Part shown: piece after piece, positions 10,538 through 21,031 of the stretch | Numbering within the stretch: the first letter of the stretch is position 1 | Layout of the letters: every line of letters starts with the position of its first letter | Assembly: GCF_040115645.1 (NCBI RefSeq) | Contig: NC_089547.1 | Coordinates: 5,704,001 to 5,768,000 of the forward strand | Source: Euwallacea fornicatus | Taxonomy: Eukaryota > Arthropoda > Insecta > Coleoptera > Curculionidae | Direction of reading: 5' to 3' | Length of the DNA: 64,000 nucleotides | Notes under the pieces: model-generated | Told to the model about the DNA's origin: nothing | Seen by the model: the letters and a program-made list of their open reading frames with translations, nothing else | The model's database searches: none | Program-made: the position numbers and the translations under genes

Positions 10538-13500
10538 ATGTTCAAAAACTTGCACCATTTGAGCCGAATCTTCCCCATTTCGATCATCATTCTCTGTAGC
10601 CCCCGCAATACTTTTGCTCAAAATAACGAAACGTGCACCACCTCAAGATGCGACTGCCTTAAACCCAATTCGACCATCCCGTCTTGCGCTCCTCCCAACG
10701 TTGACAACTTGAGCATCACCCTCAACGTTGGGAAAATCGAAATAAAGTGTAGAGACCCCAATTCACCCACCAACGAAGATGTCTTGGCATTTGACGCACG
10801 TTACCTGAATTCCATAGATAACGGAACACCTCTAACTCTAGCTTATATGATTGATAGATGCAGGAAGACCAACGCCAGAGAAGTCAGTTTTACTTTGGAT
10901 TCAAACAAGTTTAATCATTTTAGCGCTTCTGACGAGATTCTTCATAATAATAAGCTGAAGTATTTGAGATTTAAGAATGCCAAGGATAACGGTGTTAATG
11001 TGATGTTGTTGGAGAAGGGGTTTTTGACCTATGGATCTCAGTTGACCACTTTGATAGTGAATAATTTAAAGGTGCCTAGTCTCAAAGATTATCTAAGGAA
11101 TTTGTCTCATGTTGAGACCTTAGATTTGTCCTCTAATGGCATCGAAACTTTAGAGGACGCAGCCCTGAGAAATCTGAGCAATCTTAAACAATTAATTTTA
11201 AGAAACAACAAAATTTCGGTCGTGCATTTAATTCCCAACGTGACGTACGTGGACTTGAGCGTCAATCGAATTAGATTTTTAAATAAAAGTCTTTTCGTTA
11301 CCGCTCCGAATATGGAATTTTTAAACTTGAGCAACAATCATTTACGTTCCATCGAAGAGGACACTTTCCAGACAATTTCCAAATTGCAACATCTGGATTT
11401 GTCTCAAAACATGAACCTCACGTTTAAAGCTGGAACTTTTTCGAATTTAAGTGCTCTAAAGTCTTTGAACATCAGTGGATGCCAAATGAGCAAAGTTCCT
11501 ATAAGTTTTTTTGAGAAGTGCGAACAGCTCCTTGTTTTGAACATATCAAATAATAGAATTCTGCATTTAGAAGACGATTCTTTGGCTAGTTTAAGGAACT
11601 TGCAGCTTCTGGACTTGAGTTACAACTCCATCAATTCGTTATCGGAGAATTTGCTACTGCCTTTAAAAGAACTGAAGAGCCTTTATGTGAGCTCCAACAA
11701 ACTCACAATGTTCAACTCCCAAGTCTTTATAAATGCACAAAATTTGCAATTATTAGACTTAAACAACAACTTAATCCAAAAATTTCGTAATGCTTCGACC
11801 GGATTCCGAGCTGTAGATATAATGCTAAAAAATAACTCAATTGACAAGTTTCCTTGTCATTTGCTGATCAATGTAATCAGCCTGAAGCATTTGGATCTGA
11901 GCTATAACAACATAACGTATGTGCAACTGGTAAGTAACGAGTTCATCGAAGTGTTACGTCTTAGATGTGAGTACATTGCAGGAAAAGGAGAAGTTTCCCA
12001 ACCAATCCATTTATATCGAAGTTGACCTTTCTCACAATAACATTATTGACTTCAATACCACCAAAGATCCGGGTAATAAGTCCTGGAAAATAATGTTAGA
12101 TTTATCCTATAACAGACTTCAATGCAACTGCCTTCATTATCAGATTGAACAAGCATCCCCGTTGCAGCCTCTTACCGCTATAATTCAAATTACAAGTGGG
12201 GTAAGTAGCAGTTTATGAAGCTACTATATGAAGTCGAGCTTTAATTCTATAGGAAGACTTGTGTTATACCAGATATCCCCACGACAACTGCCCGTTCATT
12301 CATATCCCAAGATGCCCAAACGAGTGCAGTTGCTATTATACCAGAAGCGATAACGCCATAAATGTAAATTGCTCTCATCGCAATTTGACTGTTTTTCCTA
12401 AAATTACCGGATTATCTGCTGATAGATATGAGCATAATCAGACGATAATTATGTTACATGGAAACATGCTTAATACCCAAGAGCAGATTAGGGTTAAGGA
12501 TTACACTAACGTATCCAGACTGGATTTGTCTGGAAACTATATTGAGGAGCTGACGTGGCTTCCGCAGAATTTCTCGGTAAGTTTCTTCAAAACTGGTTAA
12601 CTTCCTGATGGTTTTCTGATCATTTTAAAGGTCCTTAAACTAGACAACAACCATCTGACAACCTTATCTTCCGAAATCGTCGAGGTTCTGACCAAAAACC
12701 GTGAATTAAAAAACGTGTCTTTGAAGGACAACCCTTGGAACTGCGACTGCAGAGCTGATCCTTTAAAGAAGTTTCTCATACAATTCAACAACATTAAAGT
12801 AAATTCTTACAATAAGTACAAGAAATTGTATTACGTGCTCCGTTCCCAGGTAAAATACTCGGAGGTAACATGTCAAGGAACCAAAGAGTTCCTCATTAAT
12901 ACGAAAGGATGTGAGAAAGCGAACCTTCTGAAAGTAGCCCTTCCTTTGGGCTTGGCCATACCATTAGCTGTGATCTCGGCCATTGCGGCCCTTTATTACA
13001 AGTTCAGAATAAGTATCAAAGTCTATTTGTATTCCAAGAACTGGTGCTTGTGGTGCGTCGCTGAAGAAGAGCTGGACAAGGACAAAACTTATGACGTTTT
13101 CATAAGTTACTCTCATAAAGATGAGAGTTTTGTGCATGAAGATCTTATGCCAGGCACATAACCGAAACGAAACCCATTTACAAATATTATTTACTATTTG
13201 CTTTTCAGAGTTAGAATCTGGAGAACATCCGTTCAAAGTGTGTGTTCACTATAGAGATTGGATGCCAGGAGAGTTTATCAGCCAACAAATCATTAATTCT
13301 GTCCTGGATTCGAGAAGGACTTTGGTGGTGCTCTCCAACAATTTTATGGAAAGTGTGTGGGGGAAAATGGAGTTTAGAACCGCTCATTTACAGGCCATCA
13401 ACGAAGGAAGAGCTAGGGTAAGAAAATATCATGTTATCAGCCGATTTCCAGAAAAATTCCTACGATGTTTACGATTTCAGGTAATTGTAGTCTTGTATGG

Positions 13501-13675
13501 GGATTTAGATCAGGAGACTTTAGACGATGAGATAAAGACCTACTTGAAGACCAACACGTATGTAGAGTGGAAAGATCCTTGGTTTTGGAGCAAGCTGAAG
13601 TACGCACTTCCCCATTCCAAGTCCAGAAAGCGATATATGACGCAGCACAGTCGAGAATCTTTTCACCTGAAGTAA
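10538..13675 (+). CDS. Toll: Toll receptor (LRR ectodomain, transmembrane, TIR)
   Basis: Six exons: 10538-11929, 11982-12200, 12253-12576, 12631-13153, 13209-13417, 13481-13675, giving 953 residues. A signal peptide covers about residues 1-28. About a dozen leucine-rich repeats (for example LDLSSNGIETL, LNLSNNHLRSI) are followed by a first Cys-rich C-terminal cap, an LRRNT-type cluster (CPNECSC), more repeats and a second cap (NPWNCDC). This is the multiple-cysteine-cluster layout of protostome Toll proteins. The membrane segment is near residues 745-768. The cytoplasmic TIR domain starts near 798, with box 1 YDVFISYSH, box 2 RDWMPGE (conserved Pro) and box 3 around PWFW. Toll binds Spaetzle-type cytokines and signals through MyD88 to Rel factors. 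The intron 13154-13208 has a GC donor (CAG then GCACAT); reading through it hits TAA, so it must be removed. Which Toll paralogue this is remains open; Toll-1 class is likely. Confidence 0.93.
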
Positions 13676-13753
13676 CTCAACAATTTGAATATTGAATCTC
13701 GATGGCGTTAGGGATATAATTATTGGCACTAGTGTCAAGAAATATTATTGTTG

Positions 13754-13907
13754 TATCGTGCGTTAAAAAAAAAAAATCGGTCAATTACGCTCTGGAATGA
13801 TCTAACAAAGAGCCCGCATGCCTTTGATACGTTCTTCGTGATCTCGAACAAACAAATGTCTTTAACTTCTCTTAAGCCTATTTAACAGTTTTTTTTTACG
13901 CACGATA
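13754..13907. repeat. Inverted repeat with A/T tracts between Toll and lectin 1
   Basis: TATCGTGCG plus an A tract (13754-13776) is repeated in inverted form as a T tract plus CGCACGATA (13889-13907), with about 112 bp between. It lies in the shared 3' flank of convergent genes (13676-14044), where no coding gene is visible. It may be a small transposon relic or a 3' hairpin. Confidence 0.55.
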
Positions 13908-14044
13908 TTCTTGATGTTTACAAATGTAACGTCTTCATGTATGCCCCACTTATCAATTTCATTGTAAATATAGCATATGTTTTTGTACTGCGTAATTATG
14001 GTCGTGTGTATTTATTTACAATAATTTGAACTATGAACTTAAAT

Positions 14045-15115
14045 TTAATCTTTAATAACACAGTAATCAAATCTTTGGCAAATATAAGGCATCTTAATAG
14101 TGCAAGTAAGGTCGTTCCACCCTGGAGTTTCTGGAGCATTTTCTGGCCAACTCCTGGTACCCCAACCTAGACAATACTCCCCTTTATTGTCATAGATGAC
14201 GATTTTGGCATTGTCCGGCTGGCCCACCAACCACTTGGTGTAGACCATTTTATGTCCCGTAAGCCAGTAGAATTGCCCGTTGCCCTCTTTAGTGGCGCCT
14301 AACCAGTAAACTTCTAGAAAAAAATGTTTGCTCGACGAAGAAAAATTGCTTAACTGCAAACACACAATTCTTAAATTAGTATGTTGTGGACTGCTAAAAA
14401 GCATAAAACATTATTTTTAGATCTCTCTCCTAGGGTCACTGCATGGGTGCATCGTCATGTGAACGCACGTATCGACCGATTTAGGACCAATTAATATGCT
14501 CACGATTAAGTCGAATCGACTAAATTCTGTAAATGTTCGATGCACTTACGGTCATTTTTATCATTCATAAATAGCTCCAGTTCATTCTGTTCCGCTTCGG
14601 AGTGGATACTAACTAGTTCCATCCCAGCACTTTTGCAATTGATTAAAGCTTGGTACCAGTTTACCTGAAAGTAGTTAAAAAAATATTTTGCTTAAAGCCG
14701 TTGAGAAATTCCAACCATCAATTATTGAATAAAATGTTACAGTTTTAATTATCTAGATTTGAAGCCATTAAAATAATTGGGACTGAAGGACAATAACACT
14801 TTTACAAGACCGAAGTTTTGCGTCAAAAACTTAATTTGCTTTAATTCATTATTCGGTTTCTTTCAATTACTTAAATCGTTGAAATCAACGAGCTGCGGCT
14901 CTATTGATCACTTACACACACAGAAACGTGTAAACCTAAATAAATATTTGTTATTCAATGTTATTCAACTTATTTATTAAAATAAAACTTACCGCTTCTT
15001 TGAACACGAAATACTTCTGCGGTTGACTACTGTTTGCAGCTGCTACCGACTTAATAAGGTAGATGAATAAAAAAATCTTAAACTTATGGTTAAAGTATCT
15101 TTGCAATGGCACCAT
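14045..15115 (-). CDS. Secreted C-type lectin 1 (single CTLD, QPD type)
   Basis: Three exons on the minus strand: 14993-15115, 14550-14664, 14045-14313, phase-consistent, 168 residues. The N-terminus is basic then hydrophobic (FKIFLFIYLIKSVAAA), a signal peptide. The rest is one C-type lectin domain: YFVFKEAVNWYQALINC, the WLG block, QPDN (calcium-site motif of the galactose-type loop), WNDLTC and PYICQ. An upstream in-frame ATG at 15166 would add 17 residues before the signal and looks less likely. Insect lectins of this size bind microbial or self glycans in the haemolymph. It is transcribed away from lectin 2, 460 bp distant. Confidence 0.87.
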
Positions 15116-15574
15116 TCTATCTAAATCAGGTTTCCACGGATCACCTTCGGTGAGTAGTGAAAACAAAGACCCATAATCCCCTCTTCGTTTTTTCTGCCTT
15201 CGACAACCAAAATTTCACACGGTGGCAGTTTGGTGTAGTCCTAATTATACTGTTAATACTATTTTACCGAACAATTCCCGGCACTGTGTTTGTTTAATTT
15301 ACGTATGTCATAAACAGACGCTTTCTTAGCGTGTTGATGTCGTCGTGTCTTGTGGAGGTGGGAAAATCCGACTTAACCAGAACCAACAACAAACTCAGAT
15401 AACGCGAATTTCCATGACACATTCTACTGCATTCCAAGTATTTGTCTGTTAAGTCGCTATTTATCTTTGACAACAAACCACGACATTTTGTTTGCTTCGT
15501 GCTGTGACAACTGAGTTAGAAATTTTCTGTGTACGGTTTCTAAATTCAATCGAATAGTGCTTACTTAATATGGT
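15116..15574. promoter_or_regulatory. Bidirectional promoter region between lectins 1 and 2, with a Rel-like site
   Basis: Only 459 bp separate the initiators of the two divergent lectin genes, so it must hold both promoters unless leader exons exist. GGGAAAATCC at 15360-15369 is a Dorsal/Dif-like decamer near the middle of the gap and identical to the one upstream of Toll. Shared immune induction of the two lectins is an inference. Confidence 0.5.
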
Positions 15575-16988
15575 ATGATGATCATGACTTCCGTCGGAAT
15601 CTCGCTGATTACCTTGGCAGTAGGTGGGTATGCTTAATTGAGGCAAATTCCGTTGTGATTTGGTTAAAATTTTAAATAAATTTTGCACAGCGGATTTCCA
15701 ACAAAAAGTTCATCGTTGTAGCGGCCTAAAACCTAAGACCCTGATTTTTTAGGCAATTAGTAAATAGATGTCTTTGCACGTAAACTTCGCTTAATTTTAC
15801 TAGTTTTTTCTCGTGTTTAGTCTAATTTCAAAGCGATTTCTAACCAATTTTTCGATTAATCTCACATCTAGGTGTAAATGTATTGTACTAGTTGATCATT
15901 GCTGAAATGAACCAGGGGTTTTCTTGGCGATTGGTAAATACGTGTTGACGTACATTTCTCTTTATTTTCGTTTCTTCGTTTCGAAGGAATTCTCGAAGCA
16001 ATTTTCCATTCGTATTTTGTAACGTCCGTCAGAATGACACCATACCTAACATGCTAAAACTCTTTTGAAGCACCGAATGTCAACATGAAAAATTTGATTC
16101 AAATGACGTCACTTTTTATTCACGTCACAAAATATAACGATTGAGTGCCGCCTGACGTAAAATGGCGACGACTGATATAAATTTAATATGCTAAAAAAAG
16201 TGTAAAAACGCAATTCAATGTATCCGGTAGGGAACATTTTAAAGAAACGAATGCTACGAGATTGCCAAGGTTAACGTGGAGTACTTCGGTTATCGTTAAA
16301 GTTAGAGAAAGCCCTTTTCAAATGTACATCAAAGTTTTGACCTCTTTCAGTTTCCCTTTCGTGCCACGCAGTCAATCCGAAATCTCTGAACGTAAAATAT
16401 CACGTTTCCACAGACTTTGTAAGTAAAAAAATGTACTATACTTCCTATTTCAATGTGATTCGTTCACGATTTACCGTGTTTCAGCAAACGTGGTTTCAAG
16501 CGCTGATAAACTGCAGAAGCGCCGGAATGGAGCTGGCTAGTATTATCACGGAAAAGGAAGAGAAAGATTTGGAGACGTTCTTACAACAACACCAATATAC
16601 CCGTAAGTGCAACATGGCTAGAATGAAGATCTTTGTTGCTTTTTCGTCGGTACTTACAAGTTTCTATCTATAATGTCAGTTTTCTGAAAATTCTAAAAAT
16701 TGAAATATTTTTTCCCACTTAGGAGGATACTGGCTCTCCGGAACAAACTTAGGCAACGGTGTTTTTTATTGGGCCTCAACAGGCTCCCTTGTTAACTATA
16801 CAAAATGGCTGATAGACCAACCGGATAACCAACAAACGGGCGACAGCTACAATGTGGGCGAACATTGCATCCAATTTGGACTTTACAATGATTCCAGAAA
16901 ACTTAACAATGGCTGGAACGACATGTCATGCAGTGCAAAACTCCTGTATATTTGCGAAGAACCAGATAATTGTAACGAGATTAAATAA
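15575..16988 (+). CDS. Secreted C-type lectin 2 (single CTLD, QPD type)
   Basis: Four exons: 15575-15623, 16351-16418, 16485-16602, 16723-16988, 166 residues. Exon 1 alone codes MMIMTSVGISLITLAV and, spliced in phase 1 to exon 2, completes a signal peptide ending near SLSCHA. The lectin domain shows TWFQALINC, GYWLSGTN, QPDN, WNDMSC and LLYICEE, the same exon layout and near the same sequence as lectin 1, so the two are duplicates. The polyadenylation signal AATAAA (16984-16989) overlaps the stop codon. Exon 1 is short and placed by frame and signal-peptide logic, so it is less certain than exons 3 and 4. Confidence 0.8.
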
Positions 16989-16989
16989 A
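16984..16989 (+). terminator. Polyadenylation signal AATAAA of lectin 2, overlapping the stop codon
   Basis: AATAAA contains the TAA stop codon (16986-16988). A short 3' untranslated region would follow. Confidence 0.5.
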
Positions 16990-17689
16990 GCATATTAAAA
17001 GTGATGAGTTTTAATCGTAATTAAAAACTAAACGGACTTTATTATAATTATCCCAATCTAACCCCAGTAAAGCTCGATGTGCATAACAGCAAACATCCAA
17101 ATTTAATAAAAAGTGGCCCCCAGTACGTCTTATGGACTACTTTGACATTAGATAGGGGACCACTAAGTTTATAAAGTCAATATCTATGACGAAACGTTGG
17201 CGGCACTAGACGCTGATGTAGGCAACCTCAAATACAATTTATTGCGTCATAACGCTGGCACATTGCCACACTATTTTCAATTACGCAGGTGAATCCAATA
17301 TTTCTTTGACAAAATATTCATTTTATTACTATGACGAATGTTCAGATTGGGTCGTCCAAGAACTATCGGGAGCTAAATATACCTCCTCGCAATCATGTAA
17401 TCATTATTAAATTGAAAAAAGAATATGGATGTGAGCGGATTTGAATCGCAAATCTGCAATGTCCAAAAAGATTACGCTTTCCCTTAAATCATAGAGCCGT
17501 GGCAGTTCTGTGAAACCCATAAATGCGTCGGGTATCTAAGATATCTAAAAAACTTAACACACGTTTTTTTTTTTCTCTTTTTTAAAACTTATCTGGTAAA
17601 ATCCTTGCACTTTTTAATAGTCACAGCTCCAATGATCTCAGAGTTTGAGCAATCATCAATTGATTAAATGCCAAAATTTCTCTTCATAG
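16990..17689. other. Gap between lectin 2 and the orphan lectin exon
   Basis: No coding gene. Around 17425-17520 the minus strand has a tRNA-like stretch (a GATTCAAATCC T-arm-like block followed by a T run), but the acceptor arms do not pair. No first or middle lectin exons were found here for the exon at 17690. Confidence 0.4.
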
Positions 17690-17946
17690 ATGGATATTGG
17701 CTTTCTGGAACTAACATAGGCAATGGTATCTTCTACTGGACCTCTACGGGCTCGTGTACACTACACAAAACGGTCGTTAGATCAGACAACAAGAAATTCG
17801 CTGATAACAACTACATACGCGAAAACTGCGTACAATATGGAGTTTATAATGATTCCAAAAAGCATGTTGGATGGAATGACTTGTCTTGCGGAATAAAACT
17901 GCTATATATTTGCGAAGAACCGCATAGGTGTAATGGCGTTAAATAA
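17690..17946 (+). pseudogene. Orphan duplicated terminal exon of a C-type lectin
   Basis: A good acceptor (TCTTCATAG) precedes an open frame starting GYWLSGTNIGNGIFYW and ending WNDLSCGIKLLYICEEPHRC, then a stop. It matches the last exon of lectin 2 in phase, length and sequence. The QPDN calcium motif is gone: a stretch reading CTLHKTVVRSDN replaces it, and the alternative frame there still reads YTK...DQ, so two compensating frameshifts have scrambled the loop. No upstream lectin exons are visible between 16990 and 17689. It is either an alternative last exon of lectin 2 (phase 1 matches) or a decaying duplicate. AATAAA follows at 17984. Confidence 0.65.
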
Positions 17947-18445
17947 CGTTCATTAGCAAATTCGAAAATCAATGTTAATACAAAATAAAGTTGAATTTTA
18001 ATCCCTTTCGGTTTCTTTTCCTGGATCTATAAATCTTCAGTTACCAATATACCTATCGCGAGAGTTTCAGATCATGAACCAAACCTCCGATGCCTACCAG
18101 AAATTAAAAATCCAGTCATTCCTGAAATACCCCCGCAGGGTGCCACATGGCATATAAATGTGACATTTAAGCAAAAAAATCAATATTTTAGTAGGAAATC
18201 GGGACTGTAGGAGGGCCAAGGAATATGGTGGAAAGCGGCTGCCACGACATATGGCTGAACTAGTGTTCTGATAAAATTTAGCCTTGTGTGCAGAATGCAT
18301 AAATAATTATGTTAAGTGTTTTTGAGGCTTATCAAGCTTTGCAGGAAATTGCTGTTTAAATTCGGGTCTAGTGCGAGAACAGCACGATTCGGGGTAAGCC
18401 AGTTATTGTGCTATAAAATCTTCTGACCGGATTTTATTTAAAGAC
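17947..18445. other. Gap upstream of TBC1D16
   Basis: AATAAA at 17984-17989 would end a transcript using the orphan lectin exon. The rest should hold the TBC1D16 promoter; no clear TATA box or leader exon was recognised. Confidence 0.35.
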
Positions 18446-21031
18446 ATGCCTTTAACGGATATATTCCGTCGAGCCTCCACATTCATTTTAGGCTGCGAAG
18501 AAGAAATCAAAAAGTCTTTAAACTGCGAAAACAATGAAGTTCTTTTTTGCAAGAACAACGTCTGCGTACATCCTCCCGCAATGGTCAGACATGATAATGA
18601 CATTCTCCACAATCCAGGTAGCTACCCCACACATCACAAAATAAAATAGAAAAAAAATGTTCTTTCTTGTTGTAGGATACCTAACAGTGACCACTAAAGT
18701 TTTCATAGATCAATATAATGAGGTCAAACGACATACACTTTTCTTGACCTGGATTCCTAATAGCGACCTCTCCAAATGCTCCACGAACTTGTACAAAAAG
18801 CAAATCAGCATGGAAAGTCTGGCTTCAAATGACTCATTCACCAATACTACCTACTCGAGACCCATCAGTATTGAGCTCAAAAGCACCAACCCTTTTCTCA
18901 ACTTTGAAGACAAAACTGAGAATTCTGAATCATTTAGCTCAGAAGAAAGCGACAAGACTAACTCGGTCATCAACATCAACGTGGATATCTCGAATCCGGA
19001 AATCGAGATAATCCAGACTCCAGATAGTATCAAAGATCCTTTGGAGCAGTTTGAGTTTTCTAGAAGTGCCAGCATAACCTCAACTGATAGTCAGTTTAAC
19101 TGGATAACCACCCCTGAGTATTTGATGCAGAAGCACAATCTTACATTTCCAGAGAGTGTCAACAGTTCTCCAATCCTGGCAGCAAAAAAACTGCATAAAT
19201 GTAGGAGGTTTAGTGTTGATCTCAGTCAAATGAGATCTTTGAGGCACGTGCAAGATTTGAGTTTATTTGGAGTGTTTTTCAAAATTACTTTTTCTAGATT
19301 GTTCTTTAGTGACAATAGTTGCACTTGTGGGCAACTAGTGGTGGCTTCTAGGGAGTCTCAGTATAAAATCTTGCATTTCCATCATGGCGGACTTGATCAT
19401 TTGGCTCAAGTTTTGCATCAGTGGCATTCGTTGCTCCACAATATTAAATCAGCTAAAGGTGAGTACATACACCCGATTAATGAAATAATTTAAAATGCCT
19501 TTAATGTGCTGAAACTATGGTAATTCCTCAGCCCCGTCTTGGTCTCGTCTTTGAATATCGCTGCAACAGTAAAATTACTACGATTTTGCCTCGTGAAGCA
19601 AATAGAACTTATTCGTTATCTCAGTTCGTAATGCGTACTTCGATTTTTTTTTAAGGCGGAGACGAGAACCTTCCCTTTAGACACTTTATGGTGTGTCGCC
19701 CTGAAGTATCCGAAATAGAACTACACCCTGAGGAAGGGCAAGTCCCTAAACTAACAGAAGAAATCTTTAGGAGTTTATTCGGCGAGACGGGACAGCTTGA
19801 CGACGATTTGGCATTGAGAAAGCACGTATTTTTTTCAGGAATGGACAGAGATATTAGGAAGGAGGTGTGGCCTTTTTTGCTACATGTTTACCCATATCAA
19901 AGCACTTTCGAGGAGAGGTTGCAAATTGCTGAAATTAGAAGACAGGTAATTTGGTTTTTCAGAGTAGGTTTTTTGGTAATTGTTTGATTCGAAGGAATAC
20001 GAAGAAATCACCAGAAGGAGATTGGATTTAAACGAAAATAAGCTGAATCAGTTCCAGAGAAAAATCCAGAGTGTTGTGGAAAAAGACGTAATCAGGACTG
20101 ACAGGGGAAATCCATTTTTTGCAGGAGACAATAACCCAAATTTAATAATAATGAAGAATATTCTGCTCAATTATGCAATATTCAATCCAGGATTAGGGTG
20201 AGTTTCTGCTTCAGCGTAGAGTTCGGTTTAATTCTAGTACATTTTCAGATACACCCAAGGGATGAGCGATCTTCTATCACCAGTGCTTTGTGAGCTGAAA
20301 GACGAAGTAGCCGCCTTTTGGTGTTTTGTAGGTTTGATGCAGAGAGCCGTATTCGTAGCTACGCCGACTGATAGAGACATGGATAGATCGCTTAGGTAAT
20401 TATATCAACACTGCAGAGCTTGTTGAAAAATGGCTTTGTAGGTATTTAAGGGAATTAGTTAAACTAATGGTTCCCAAGTTTTACGCCCACTTGGAGAATC
20501 ACAAAGACGCGATGGAGCTCCTATTTTGTCACAGATGGATTTTGTTGTATGTAAAATGGCTAACAAATGATCTGATAATGAAACTATCGATTGCAGATGC
20601 TTTAAAAGAGAATTCACCGAAGCAGTGGCCTTAAAGATGTGGGAAAGTTGCTGGGCCAATTATCTGACCGACTATTTTCACTTGTTCCTGTGCCTGTCAA
20701 TAATTTCTGTCTATGCTAACGATGTGATAGCTCAGGATCTTAGGGCAGATGAAATGCTTTTGCATTTCAGTTCTTTAGGTGGGTGCCAAACCATAATACT
20801 CCAACGAAAAAAAAAACTTCTGCCTTTTTAGCAATGTACATGGATGGACTTCTGATAGCCAGAAAAGCGCGAGGCCTTTTACATCAATTTAGACAAATGC
20901 GAGAAATTCCTTGCAGTTTGAATGGTTTGTGCACAAGATGCGGTCCGGGCATTTGGGACAGTTCTCACAGTCCCAGGATCTTTTGCAGTTGCAACGGACC
21001 GTGCGGCAACACTTTCGTGAACGGCAGCTAA
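18446..21031 (+). CDS. TBC1D16: TBC1 domain family member 16 (Rab GTPase-activating protein)
   Basis: Exons: 18446-18617, 18676-19243, 19298-19458, 19656-19945, 19995-20197, 20249-20395, 20442-20546, 20597-20778, 20832-21031, giving 675 residues. The N-terminus keeps the family signature LFCKNNVCVHPP. A Ser/Thr-rich linker follows, then LVVASRESQYKILHFHHGGLD split across conserved residues, and the C-terminal TBC domain. The arginine finger motif is in VEKDVIRTDRG (VxxDxxR) and the glutamine finger in GYTQGMSD. The C-terminal WDSSHSP and Cys-rich end also fit. The human protein is about 767 residues; the linker is shorter here. TBC1D16 acts on Rab4A and related Rabs in endosomal recycling. 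Bases 19244-19297 form either a 54-nt GC...AG intron or an in-frame 18-residue insertion; removing them restores MRSLR-LFFSD exactly as in the family. Confidence 0.92.

Noticed and set aside
17425..17530. tRNA-like sequence on the minus strand with a T-arm-like block and a T run
   Set aside because: The acceptor arms do not pair and the anticodon stem is poor; at best a tRNA-derived repeat.
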